This document shows, piece by piece, positions 26,371-39,039 of a stretch of 64,000 nt of DNA. The stretch is from Actinokineospora enzanensis DSM 44649 (GTDB taxonomy: Bacteria; Actinomycetota; Actinomycetes; Mycobacteriales; Pseudonocardiaceae), in assembly GCF_000374445.1 (NCBI RefSeq), contig NZ_KB894405.1, positions 153,110 to 217,109 on the forward strand, given 5' to 3'. The notes beneath the pieces are model-generated. The model was not told the origin of the DNA. It worked only from the letters and a program-made list of their open reading frames with translations, and did not search any database. Position numbers and translations under genes: made by a program. Position 1 is the first letter of the stretch; each line of letters begins with the position of its first letter.

Positions 26371-28713
26371 TCAGCTGGTCGGGCTGGTTGACTCCACTGT
26401 GGACGACACCGTCGTGGTCGGTTCCACAGAGGACGGTGGGTTCGTCGTACTGGGGGAACCGGTGGGGGAACCGGTCGACGAGCCGGGCGCCGACGTGCTC
26501 GGCACGGTGGTCACCGGCGCGCTCACCGACGGCGTCGGCGGCACGGTCACACTGGCGCGCACCGGCGGGACTGCCGTGGGCGTGGGCGAGGTCGTCGGCA
26601 TGGTCGGCTTCAGCACGTCCAGGATCTCCGACTTCACCTCTTCCAGCTCCGCCTGGATCTGCGCCGCCGTCATGCCCCGCATGCGCGCGGCCAGATCGCC
26701 CATGCCGGACCAGATGCGCTCCAGCTCGGCCCGCACCTGTTCGCTCGGCACGTCCGGCAGCGTGACCACCAGCTGCGAGGCCAGCGCGAACGTCAGGCAG
26801 CCGGTGCACGAGCTGTTCACCGCCACCGCCACGTTCTCCGGCACGACGTCCGCGTGCCCGATGACCACCACGACCTGGAACGCGATCGCGACCGACGCGC
26901 ACGCGCGGCAGTTGGCGAGCGCGTAGGCCTCGTTGCGGTTGTCCGCGTCGCCATCGGTCACCCACACGAGAGCGAACGCGACCTCGTAGCGGACCGTGCC
27001 GTCGGTCGTGTTCCAGGCGAACGCCCGGTTGTCGCCGGGACGCACCGGCCCCGGCTGGTCGAACGGGAACACCCACGTCGGCGCGGCGGGTTGCCCGGCG
27101 GCGGGCACCAGCACGGTCGCCATGACCGGGTGTTCCTTGGTGGGCAACGTCTTCGACCGCTCCTGCGGCCACACCGTCCGGACCGCGCCGGTGGAGCCCT
27201 CGCGGACCGCGCTCGTCACCGGCTCGTGACCGGCGTCGAACCGGGGCGTGTGACTCGCCAGCGGCAGCACGTCCTGCACGGCTCCGCGCTCGTCCGGCCG
27301 GATCGGCCGGTAGTTGTCGTCGGCGGGCCACCACGCCCACGCCAGACCGGCGAGCACGGCCAGTCCGACCAGGCCCGCGATGCCCCGCCGCACCGGCTTG
27401 CCCTCGGTGCGCTTCCAGTTTTTCGCGACCGTCCGCCGAACCATGCGCGCGACCATGAAGAACGTGCCAAGCAACGGGACCGCGATCGCCAGCATCCCCA
27501 GGCCGCGCACCAGCACCATGGCCAGGTCACCGTCGTCCCAGGCCGTCCCGGCGGCGCTCCACTGCTGTCCCACCCCGTGCCAGGCCGTGCCGACGATCCG
27601 GGGGAGCGTCAGCACGACCATGACCGCCGAGAACAGCAGCGTCGGCACCACGAACAGCACCCACAGCGTCACGACCGCGCGCGCCCACGGCTTGAGCACC
27701 GTGACCTCCGGCGAGCGCCACTTGTGCGGCAGCAGTCCCACCAGCGTCGGCTTGATGCGGTGGAACAGGTCCGGGACACCGGTGAGATCGGCCAGCACGT
27801 GGTAGCCGTCGAACCGCACCATCGGCGCCAGCTGCCGGGCCATCTGCACCAGCTGCGTGGCGATCACCAGCAGCAGCGCGTCCCAGCCGGAGAACCACCA
27901 GCCCACGTACATGGCGATCGCGACCAACGCGTTGAAGTAGAGCCCGCCCAGGTCGGTGCGCAGCCGCCCGGCCCGGCCGAGGCGGTAGCTGTCGGTCACG
28001 TCGGTGTAGAAGGCAGGCCAGGCGACGTAGAGGCCGAAGCCCATCGCGCCCGGCGTCGCGCCCCCGTAGCGCGCGGCGGCGGCGTGCCCGAACTCGTGGA
28101 AACCGGCCGACACCACGGTGGCGACGAAGACGAGCAGCAGCAGCGACGGCTCGTGCAACGCCTCGTACGCCGCGCCCGCCAGGCCCTTCTCGAACAGCAC
28201 CCAGTACGAGATCGCCAGGAACGCCGCCACCGCGAGCACCACCACGACGGGCGCGAACAGCGCGGCGAACGGCGCGGTGACCCGCCGCGTCACCTCCGGG
28301 TTGGAGATCACGCACCGCAGCCGCAGCCCCAACAGGGGAGTGGCCTTGCGCGGCGCCGGTTCCGAGCCGTCGGCCAGCCGCAGCAGACCGAGCGCGCGCA
28401 GCTTGCCGTCGAGCAGGGTGCGCACGTCGTCGGCGCTCACCCGGCGGCGGATCGCGGCACTCACCGCGTCGGCGACCGCCCGGTGGTCCCGCTGACCGTC
28501 CACAGCGGACAGAACCTGGTAGAGCAGCGGGGTCAGCTGGACGACCTGGCCGTCCCGGCGCCGCACCAGCGCGGGCGGCCTGCGGTAGCCGGACCCGCGC
28601 ATCTCACCGATCAGCTCGACGCCCTCGGCCCGGTGCGGCACGCCCGCGGGCACCGCGCGGGACGCCTCCTCGGCGCCCCGCGCGGGAGTGTCTGACCCGG
28701 AGGTGACACTCAT
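26371..28713 (-). CDS. M50 zinc metalloprotease with N-terminal PqqD-like domain
   Basis: This is a 780-residue polytopic protein starting at ATG 28713, with GGAG 9 nt upstream inside the end of the previous gene. Residues about 40-115 (VQLTPLLYQVLSAVDGQRD to RALGLLRL) look like a PqqD/RRE-type winged helix. Membrane helices follow, with the zinc motif HEFGH at 206-210 and the third ligand in RFDGYH (Asp302), as in intramembrane S2P/M50 proteases. After about six helices comes an outer domain with two Cys-x2-Cys pairs (NCRACAS and SSCTGCLT, near 620-665) in Val/Ala-rich strands. A Ser/Thr/Pro-rich tail of about 70 residues ends the protein. Relatives are annotated as putative peptide zinc metalloproteases; M50 enzymes also occur in some RiPP pathways. 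It is co-transcribed with the repeat protein 3 nt upstream, a likely substrate or partner. Confidence 0.8.
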   Translation of the reverse strand: MSVTSGSDTPARGAEEASRAVPAGVPHRAEGVELIGEMRGSGYRRPPALVRRRDGQVVQLTPLLYQVLSAVDGQRDHRAVADAVSAAIRRRVSADDVRTLLDGKLRALGLLRLADGSEPAPRKATPLLGLRLRCVISNPEVTRRVTAPFAALFAPVVVVLAVAAFLAISYWVLFEKGLAGAAYEALHEPSLLLLVFVATVVSAGFHEFGHAAAARYGGATPGAMGFGLYVAWPAFYTDVTDSYRLGRAGRLRTDLGGLYFNALVAIAMYVGWWFSGWDALLLVIATQLVQMARQLAPMVRFDGYHVLADLTGVPDLFHRIKPTLVGLLPHKWRSPEVTVLKPWARAVVTLWVLFVVPTLLFSAVMVVLTLPRIVGTAWHGVGQQWSAAGTAWDDGDLAMVLVRGLGMLAIAVPLLGTFFMVARMVRRTVAKNWKRTEGKPVRRGIAGLVGLAVLAGLAWAWWPADDNYRPIRPDERGAVQDVLPLASHTPRFDAGHEPVTSAVREGSTGAVRTVWPQERSKTLPTKEHPVMATVLVPAAGQPAAPTWVFPFDQPGPVRPGDNRAFAWNTTDGTVRYEVAFALVWVTDGDADNRNEAYALANCRACASVAIAFQVVVVIGHADVVPENVAVAVNSSCTGCLTFALASQLVVTLPDVPSEQVRAELERIWSGMGDLAARMRGMTAAQIQAELEEVKSEILDVLKPTMPTTSPTPTAVPPVRASVTVPPTPSVSAPVTTVPSTSAPGSSTGSPTGSPSTTNPPSSVEPTTTVSSTVESTSPTS

Positions 28714-28716
28714 GTG

Positions 28717-29346
28717 TTACTGCTCCACGCCGGAGGTCTGGTCGGCGGTGGCGTGCGCGTCGGCGTCGATGGTCTGGTTGATGATCGCGTCCTGCTGCGC
28801 GATCGCGGTCGACGCCGAGTCGTTGGAACCGATGTTGGCCGACACGGCCGCGTCGATCGGCGCGGCGATGTTGGCGTTGGCGGCCACCGCGCCGTTGATC
28901 GGGGCGGTCAGGTCGAGATCGCCCTTGACGTTGACATCCACGTTGAGCAGACCGCCCTGCAACGCCCCGCTCACGTCATCCGGGATGTCGGCACCGCTCT
29001 GCGCGGGCGGGGTGTCGGGCGTGTCGCCCTGGTCGATGTCGCTGTCCTGGGTCGAGTGCGCCACGGCTTCACCGGTGATGCCCTGGCCGATGGCGACACC
29101 CTGGTCCGCCAACGCCTGCGCGGTCGACCCGTCGGACAGCACGTTCGCCCCCACCGCCGCGTCGATCGGCGCGGCCACGTTCGCGTTCGCCGCCACCGCC
29201 AGGTCGACCGGCGCCGCCAGGTCGAGCCCGAGGTCCAGGTCGACGTTGAGGTCAAGCAGCGAGTAGACCTCCTTGTCCGGCAGCGCCACCCCGCCCTCGG
29301 CGGCCAGCTCGTCCTGCGACAGCGGGGTCAGTTCGATCTCGCTCAT
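28717..29346 (-). CDS. Two-repeat Asp/Ala/Val-rich protein, possible M50 partner
   Basis: The protein has 209 residues with start ATG 29346 behind a GGAGTGG site. A leader-like start (MSEIELTPLSQDELAAEGGV) precedes two imperfect repeats at about 31-91 and 123-193. Both contain LDL(A/T)AP(V/I), (V/A)AANAN(V/I)AAPIDAAV(G/S)AN and a Gln/Ile-rich end. A Pro/Asp linker joins them. There is no signal peptide, Cys, Lys-rich region or membrane helix. The composition (Ala, Asp, Val, Asn) suggests a beta-repeat or self-assembling surface polypeptide. It sits 3 nt ahead of the PqqD-like/M50 protease, so it may be that enzyme's substrate. I do not recognise a named family. Confidence 0.7.
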   Translation of the reverse strand: MSEIELTPLSQDELAAEGGVALPDKEVYSLLDLNVDLDLGLDLAAPVDLAVAANANVAAPIDAAVGANVLSDGSTAQALADQGVAIGQGITGEAVAHSTQDSDIDQGDTPDTPPAQSGADIPDDVSGALQGGLLNVDVNVKGDLDLTAPINGAVAANANIAAPIDAAVSANIGSNDSASTAIAQQDAIINQTIDADAHATADQTSGVEQ

Positions 29347-29464
29347 CCATCCACTCCACTGGTCCGGGATTTCGGCTTTCCGACGAACCGGCACTTACCC
29401 GGCCCATTCCGCCGCGAAACGGGTGCGGATGTGTTTCCGGAGCTGAATCGCGGTCATATCACCT

Positions 29465-29487
29465 GCCCATAGCGGACGCTTATGGGC
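29465..29487. promoter_or_regulatory. Inverted repeat in divergent promoter region
   Basis: GCCCATA (29465-29471) and TATGGGC (29481-29487) are separated by 9 nt. The repeat lies between the repeat-protein/M50 operon and the MHS transporter, where a repressor could control either gene. Confidence 0.3.
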
Positions 29488-29632
29488 GGTGAAGTCGGAT
29501 GTTTAGAACGCGAATCCCGGTACGGCGCGTGACGGTACCCGGGAAAGCGCCACCCGAAACAACCTTACGAACCGGGGGTGCGGTGTGGCAGGGTCCGACA
29601 GGGAGCACGGGCCGGGATGTCGGAGGTGGGAC

Positions 29633-30907
29633 GTGGCCGTCGGGGTGCGGGAACGACACCGGTTACCGGTGCGGGAGTTGGTCGCGGCCAGTGTTGGCAA
29701 CGCCGTTGAATGGTATGACTGGAGTGTCTATGCGACCTTCAGCACGTACCTGGCCAACGCGTTGTTCGCGCCGGACAGCAAGAAGTTGGTGGCCACGTTC
29801 GCGACCTACGCGTTGGCGTTCTTCTTCCGGCCGTTGGGCGGGTTCCTGCTCGGCCGGTTCGCCGATGTGCGGGGCAGGCGGCCCGCGATGATCCTGACCA
29901 TCGTGCTGATGGCGGGCGGGTCGCTGGCGATCGCGGTGTTGCCGACGTTCGCACAGGTGGGGTGGTTGGCGCCGGTGTTGTTGCTGGTGGCCAGGATCGC
30001 GCAGGGCATGTCGATGGGCGGGGAGGTGTCGAACGCCTCCGCCTACCTGGCCGAGATCGCGCCCGCGGGCAGGCGGGGCCGCTACTCGTCGTTCTTCTAC
30101 CTCTCCACCGGGACGGCGGTGCTGGTCGCGTCGCTGCTGGGCTACTTCCTCACCCGGGCGTTGAGCAAGGCCGACATGGGGAGCTACGGCTGGCGGATCC
30201 CGTTCCTGGTGGGCGGTCTGCTCGGCCTCGCGGGTCTGGTGCTGCGCCGCAACCTCGGGGAGACCGAGCAATTCGAGCACAACAAGGAGAAGGCGCGCCG
30301 GGTGCGGAATCCGCTCCTGCGCACACTGCGCGAGTATCCGCGGCAGGTCGGGTGGTTGTGCGGATTCACCCTGCTCTCCACCCTCTGCTACTACACCTTC
30401 TTCAGCGCGTTGACCCCGTTCGCCATCGACACCAGGAAAGCCGACAGCTCCGATGTCTTCCTCGCGCTGTCCATCGCGACGGCGTTGTTCGTCGTGCTGC
30501 AATACCCGATGGGCGCGCTCGCCGACCGGGTCGGCCGCCGCCCGCAGCTGCTGGTCTGGTCGGGCGCGACCGCCGTGCTGATCTACCCGTTGTCCACGTT
30601 CGTGCGGCCAGGACTGGGCAACCTGCTGGTCGTGTTCTGCGTCGGCCTCGCCCTCTACACCGCGATGACCTCGATCGCCCCGGCAATCATGAGCGAGCTG
30701 TTCCCGACCGAACTGCGCGGGCTGGGCATCGGCGCCTGGTACAACCTCACCGTCGCGCTGTTCGGCGGCACCGCGCCGCTGGTGATCACCGCGCTGGCCG
30801 CGGCGGGCGCGTCGACTCTGTTCTTCTGGTACGTCGCGCTCGCCGCCGTGGTCGCGTTCCTGGCCGTGCTGACCCTCCCGGAGACCAAGGACCTCGATCT
30901 CACCTGA
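29633..30907 (+). CDS. MHS-family metabolite:proton symporter
   Basis: This 424-residue, 12-helix MFS protein starts at GTG 29633, favoured by GGAGGTGGG just upstream. Near the start it has GNAVEWYDWSVYATF, the typical opening of the metabolite:H+ symporter (KgtP/ProP/ShiA) group. RPLGGFLLGRFADVRGRRP, RIAQGMSMGGEVSNASAYLAE and ELFPTELRGLGIG are further MHS signatures. Likely substrates are organic acids, betaine or shikimate-type compounds; the sequence does not say which. Confidence 0.9.
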   Translation: MAVGVRERHRLPVRELVAASVGNAVEWYDWSVYATFSTYLANALFAPDSKKLVATFATYALAFFFRPLGGFLLGRFADVRGRRPAMILTIVLMAGGSLAIAVLPTFAQVGWLAPVLLLVARIAQGMSMGGEVSNASAYLAEIAPAGRRGRYSSFFYLSTGTAVLVASLLGYFLTRALSKADMGSYGWRIPFLVGGLLGLAGLVLRRNLGETEQFEHNKEKARRVRNPLLRTLREYPRQVGWLCGFTLLSTLCYYTFFSALTPFAIDTRKADSSDVFLALSIATALFVVLQYPMGALADRVGRRPQLLVWSGATAVLIYPLSTFVRPGLGNLLVVFCVGLALYTAMTSIAPAIMSELFPTELRGLGIGAWYNLTVALFGGTAPLVITALAAAGASTLFFWYVALAAVVAFLAVLTLPETKDLDLT

Positions 30908-30964
30908 CACCGCGTCCGTCGCGATCAGGGCTTCGGCCTGCGGATCGGCCGGCATGATGAGGCG

Positions 30965-31936
30965 ATGGCGCAGGTCTACCTCGTGGTGTCGGCGTTCGAG
31001 CAGAAGTACTGGCTCAGCGAGTTCATCGGGCACGTGCTCGACGCCTTCGACCACGAGCAGACCGATGTCGTGCTCAAGCGGCCGCGCCGCGACTACAACC
31101 GGTGCGGGATAGCGCATCACCTGCGCGGGCTCGTGGCCCGCCGGGCGGACTACGCAGGCGGGCTGATCATGCCGACCGATCCGGCGCGGCTGCGGGACGA
31201 CCTGGTCGAGTTCTGCGCCGAGGTCGCCGGGCCGGTGGTGTTCCTGGACGTGGAACCGTTCGAGACCGAGGCCGGGTATCCGCCGAACACCGCCTTCATC
31301 GGCTACTCCTCCCGGCAGATCGGCGAGGCGGCCGCGCGGTGGCTCGCGGGCGTCGTGCCCCGGCGGGACCCGGCGGTGTTCGTGGCCGCCAGCCATGAGC
31401 ACGCCGACCGACAGGCCGGGTTCGCCGAGATCCTGCGGACCTTGCTGCCCGAGGCGAGCCTGGTGGTGGACGACTCCTGTCGTTACGTACGGATCGCCGC
31501 GCGGGACGCGGTCCGCGCGCGCCTGCTCGGCGGCCACCGCTTGGACGCCGTGTTCTGCACCAACGACGAGATGGCCCTGGGGGCGGTCGAGGCACTGCAG
31601 TGGGAGGGCGTGGCGGACACCGTGGTCGTCGGCGTGGACGGTGCCGCGGAAGCCCTGGCGCACATCGACACGGGCACCGGACCGTTGCGGGCCACGGTGG
31701 TCCAGGACGGCTACGACATCGCCACGGGGGCTGTCGACCTCCTGCACCGCCTGCGTTCCGGTCGACCGGTTCCCACGCGGACCCTGCTGGTTCCGCAGGT
31801 GTACGCCAACCGCACCCGCGAGTCGGGGTGCCCGGCCGCGATCCCGCAGGTGCACAACGAGATGCGGGATGTCGGCGCGGGCGCCACCCTCGGCTACGCC
31901 AGGAACGTCTGGATCACCAACAACGCGCCCGGCTGA
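30965..31936 (+). CDS. Orphan LacI/sugar-binding-like periplasmic fold protein
   Basis: This 323-residue protein starts at ATG 30965. It has the two-lobe type I periplasmic-binding fold of LacI-family sensors: YSSRQIGEAAARWLAG, FVAASHEHADRQAGF, VFCTNDEMALGAVEAL, VVVGVDGAAEAL and a C-terminal TVVQDGYDIATGAVDLL. Unlike LacI regulators it has no N-terminal HTH, and unlike ABC binding proteins it has no signal peptide or lipobox. It is therefore probably a cytoplasmic ligand sensor that acts through a partner. The next gene is a large sensor kinase in the same direction, though 222 nt away and behind a weak terminator. Its ligand is unknown. Confidence 0.7.
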   Translation: MAQVYLVVSAFEQKYWLSEFIGHVLDAFDHEQTDVVLKRPRRDYNRCGIAHHLRGLVARRADYAGGLIMPTDPARLRDDLVEFCAEVAGPVVFLDVEPFETEAGYPPNTAFIGYSSRQIGEAAARWLAGVVPRRDPAVFVAASHEHADRQAGFAEILRTLLPEASLVVDDSCRYVRIAARDAVRARLLGGHRLDAVFCTNDEMALGAVEALQWEGVADTVVVGVDGAAEALAHIDTGTGPLRATVVQDGYDIATGAVDLLHRLRSGRPVPTRTLLVPQVYANRTRESGCPAAIPQVHNEMRDVGAGATLGYARNVWITNNAPG

Positions 31937-31942
31937 CGCTGG

Positions 31943-31972
31943 ACCCCGATCGCCGCCCCTGACCGGGGTTTT
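31943..31972 (+). terminator. Probable intrinsic terminator
   Basis: A 6-bp stem, ACCCCG (31943-31948) with CGGGGT (31964-31969), is followed by a TTTT run, just after the stop of the sugar-binding-like gene. The loop of 15 nt makes it modest. Confidence 0.4.
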
Positions 31973-32158
31973 CGCTCGGTCGAGTGGTGCCGCGCGCCCT
32001 GGGACGGGATTCGTGGTGTGCTGGCGAACACCACGCGTGTCTCGTGAACAAGGGCCGACCGAGCGACCGGGCCCGCGCGAACGTGTGAATATTTCATTCG
32101 GTCGGGTAGCGCGCCGCAGGGCTTGCGGGACACCCGACCGGGGCAGGGCCACTCTCCA

Positions 32159-36316
<4,158 letters not shown>

Positions 36317-36371
36317 CCTGGGGGTTCCCCAGACCACGCACGCGCGGCGCGGCCACTTGCCCGGACTCATA

Positions 36372-36387
36372 TACTCGGAACCGAGTA
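36372..36387. promoter_or_regulatory. PadR operator over the -10 region
   Basis: TACTCGGAACCGAGTA is a 7+2+7 perfect palindrome ending 22 nt before the PadR start. A -10-like TATACT (36370-36375) overlaps it. A partial second copy (ATACCGAGGAGT) follows and merges with the ribosome site. PadR proteins typically repress their own operon from such sites. Confidence 0.6.
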
Positions 36388-36409
36388 GTCGATACCGAGG
36401 AGTGTCGCG

Positions 36410-36988
36410 TTGCCGAGAAAGATCTCCAACCCGCTGGCCCTGGCCGTCCTGGGTCTCCTCCTGGAACGGCCCATGCACCCCTACGAGATGGCCGCCACGC
36501 TCAGGGAGCGGCACAAGGGCGGCACCTTCAAGATCAACCCGGGCTCCCTCTACGACACCGTCGAGTCGCTGGCCCGGCACGGCTGGATCCAGCCGGTGGC
36601 GACGGAACGGGACGGCAGACGTCCGGAACGGACCGTCTACGGCCACACCGACCTGGGCCACAAGGAGTTCCTGGCCTGGCTCGACGAGCTGATCCGCACT
36701 CCCGTGGCCGAGTACCCGAAGTTCATCTCCGCCATCTCCTACCTGGGCGCCCTGGGCAGGGACGGCGCCCAGGCCGCCCTGGCAGAACGCGCGCACCGCC
36801 TGGACGAGCGCATCGAGCAGGTCCGCCTGGTCCTCGCCGACACGGTCGGCGCGGGCACCGTCCCCCGCCTGTTCATGATCGAGGTCGAGTACGCCCTGCA
36901 CACCTGGGAGTCCGAGCTGGCCTGGGTCCGCCGGACCGTCGAGGAGATCGCCGACGGCAGCCTCGCCTGGCCGGAGGGAGAACAGTGA
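36410..36988 (+). CDS. PadR-family transcriptional regulator
   Basis: This regulator has 192 residues and uses a TTG start (36410) behind GAGGAG. The N-terminal winged helix contains ALAVLGLLLERPMHPYEMA, NPGSLYDTVESLARHGWI and GRRPERTVYGHTDLG, the PadR/YqjI signature. The C-terminal half is the long dimerisation helix bundle. It overlaps the FAD monooxygenase gene by 4 nt, and a palindrome covers its promoter. The expected logic is ligand-released repression of both genes. Confidence 0.93.
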   Translation: MPRKISNPLALAVLGLLLERPMHPYEMAATLRERHKGGTFKINPGSLYDTVESLARHGWIQPVATERDGRRPERTVYGHTDLGHKEFLAWLDELIRTPVAEYPKFISAISYLGALGRDGAQAALAERAHRLDERIEQVRLVLADTVGAGTVPRLFMIEVEYALHTWESELAWVRRTVEEIADGSLAWPEGEQ

Positions 36989-38421
36989 CCGTACTCGTCG
37001 TCGGCGCGGGTCCCGCCGGTCTCCTCACCGCCTGCGAACTGGCCCTGGCCGGTATCGACACCGTCCTCGTCGAACGCACCCCCGAGCGCCCGCCCTTCTG
37101 CCGTGGCTTCAACCTCAACGCCCGCGCCCTGGACCTGTTGGCGCGTCGCGGTTACGCCGAACAACTGGTCGCCGAAGGATGGCAGGTCCCGCACGCGGCC
37201 GTGTCCGGCCTGCCGGTGACCCTCGCTCTCCAAGGGACACACACGGATCACCCGTTCACCCTGGGCATCCCGCAGACCCGCGTCGAGGAAGTGCTGGAAA
37301 CACACGCGATCCGCCTCGGCGTCGACGTGCGGCGCGGTCAGCGGTTGAGCGGCCTGACCCAGGACGAGGACGAAGTCACCGCCACCATCGAGACCGAGCA
37401 CGGCGAGTACCGACAGCGCGCCGACTACCTCGTCGGATGCGACGGTGGTCGGAGCACGGTCCGGAAGCTGGCGGGCATCGACTTCCCCGGCACGTCCTCG
37501 ACCCGGTTCACCCTGCTCGGAGATGTCGAGCAGGCGGACGAACTCCCGTTCGGCGTCACCGATGGACCGGGCGGCACCATCTTCGTCATTCCCCGGCCCG
37601 GCTATGTCCGGCTTCTCATGCAGGACGACGACCCGCCCGCCGACAAGGACACGCCGGTCACCCTCGACCTTCTGCAACGCACCCTGGACGCCATGCTCGG
37701 CCGCCATGTCCCGCTGCGCAATCCACGGTGGACGACCAGGTTCGGGGACGCGAGCAGGCAGGCCAGTGACTACGTCAAAGGCCGGGTGATCCTCGCCGGG
37801 GACGCCGCGCACATCCATCCGCCCGCCGGGGCTATCGGGGTGAACGTGGCGTTGGACGACGCGTTCAACCTGGGGTGGAAGCTGGCGGCGACGGTGCGGG
37901 GAACGGATCTCCTCGCGAGCTACCACGAGGAACGGCACAGGGCGGGGGAGCGGGTCCTGGCCAGTACACGGGCGCAGGTGATGCTGGGTGATCCGGCCTC
38001 GAAGCCGATCGCGGACCTCCTGGGTCGGGTGGCGGAGCATCCCGACGGGAACCGGGCGTTGACCGAGGTGATCACCGGCCTGGACGCCCGCTACGAGGCG
38101 TTCGGGGATCACCCATGGGCGGGCAGGCTCGTGCCCGACCTCGCACTGCACACGCCTGACGCGGAAACCACGCTCGCGAAGCTACTCGGCCCCGGCCGTG
38201 GCGTTCTCCTTTCCTTGTGCGACAACGACTACACGGCCCCGCGCTGGTCGGACAGGATCACCATGATCACGGCCCGCTGTCCGGACCACCCGGACCTCGG
38301 CGCCCTCCTCGTCCGACCCGACGGTCACGCCGCCTGGCTCGACGGCACCGCCGACGAGCTGGAACGGGCGTTGCGCCGCTGGTTCGGCAATCCCTCCACA
38401 GTGGTGAGTGGACGGCCGTGA
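36985..38421 (+). CDS. FAD-dependent monooxygenase (PHBH/PheA-type hydroxylase)
   Basis: The enzyme has 478 residues. GTG 36985 overlaps the PadR stop (GTGA), with a GGAGGGAG site upstream. It shows the dinucleotide fold VVGAGPAGLLTACELALAGI, the DG motif YLVGCDGGRSTVRK and the FAD-ribityl motif RVILAGDAAHIHPPAGAIG, all classical for class A flavoprotein aromatic hydroxylases. The C-terminal thioredoxin-like domain found in polyketide and rifampicin hydroxylases seems to be present (LLSLCDNDYTAPRW to the end). Likely substrates are aromatic polyketides, phenols or rifamycin-like antibiotics. Coupling to a PadR repressor suggests induction by such a compound and a detoxification role. Confidence 0.9.
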   Translation: MTVLVVGAGPAGLLTACELALAGIDTVLVERTPERPPFCRGFNLNARALDLLARRGYAEQLVAEGWQVPHAAVSGLPVTLALQGTHTDHPFTLGIPQTRVEEVLETHAIRLGVDVRRGQRLSGLTQDEDEVTATIETEHGEYRQRADYLVGCDGGRSTVRKLAGIDFPGTSSTRFTLLGDVEQADELPFGVTDGPGGTIFVIPRPGYVRLLMQDDDPPADKDTPVTLDLLQRTLDAMLGRHVPLRNPRWTTRFGDASRQASDYVKGRVILAGDAAHIHPPAGAIGVNVALDDAFNLGWKLAATVRGTDLLASYHEERHRAGERVLASTRAQVMLGDPASKPIADLLGRVAEHPDGNRALTEVITGLDARYEAFGDHPWAGRLVPDLALHTPDAETTLAKLLGPGRGVLLSLCDNDYTAPRWSDRITMITARCPDHPDLGALLVRPDGHAAWLDGTADELERALRRWFGNPSTVVSGRP

Positions 38422-39039
38422 CGACGCGTGCTCGGCGGTGTTCCGCGCGGCCATCCGTTCCGCCAGGAACCGCGTGATATCCGGGAACGTCGGGGCGATG
38501 GTGATGCCCGATAGTTCCCGTTCACCCGTTGTCACCGGTTCCGGCGGTACCGCCAGTACCACCTCGCGCCCGGCGATGTCTCGACCAACGGTGCCATTGC
38601 CCGAACGTGCGACGGGGAGCCCGTCGCGGTGCACGACCCCCGCATCCCGCTTCCCCCTCGTGGTATCGCTTGTGGTGGGCGCGCCAGGGGCGTCGACCGG
38701 CCAGGACGCGCGGCGGAAACCAGTCACCGGGTGTCCGGAAAACGGGCACCCAGGTCCGAAAAGGCTTGGTTAAAGAGATTCTAAAGTGTCGATAATCCAC
38801 CTGTAAACATTCACTTGACAGTCGCGTCATTATTCGGAGCCATACCGGCGCGCGATCACGCACGCGGTATGACCGACAAGGCCGTTCGGCGCAATCAGTG
38901 CTGATCAGGGGCGATCTGGCAACTGTTAAGCGGGATTTACCGGAGTGGTTGACGGGGTGAACCCTTGCCTTGTTTTCGACCAGGAACCTAGATTGACCGT
39001 CCGAGTTCTCGGTATTCCCTGCATGCCTGAGGAGTTCGT
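38422..39039. other. 618-nt intergenic region upstream of the M4 protease
   Basis: The first ~330 nt are GC-rich and carry weak open frames on both strands without a ribosome site or recognisable family. The stretch from about 38755 to 38850 is clearly AT-richer than its surroundings. The last part holds a promoter-like pair and the GAGGAG ribosome site of the protease gene. Confidence 0.5.
38965..38994 (+). promoter_or_regulatory. Putative promoter of the M4 protease gene
   Basis: TTGCCT (38965-38970) and TAGATT (38989-38994) are 18 nt apart. This would place the transcript start near 39001 and give a 5' leader of about 40 nt with a GAGGAG site. Confidence 0.4.

Noticed and set aside
38182-38727. 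Minus-strand frame overlapping the end of the FAD monooxygenase gene
   Set aside because: A middle part (GREVVLAVPPEP, ITRFLAERMAAR) looks protein-like, but the frame overlaps the monooxygenase by 240 nt, has no ribosome site and matches no family I know.
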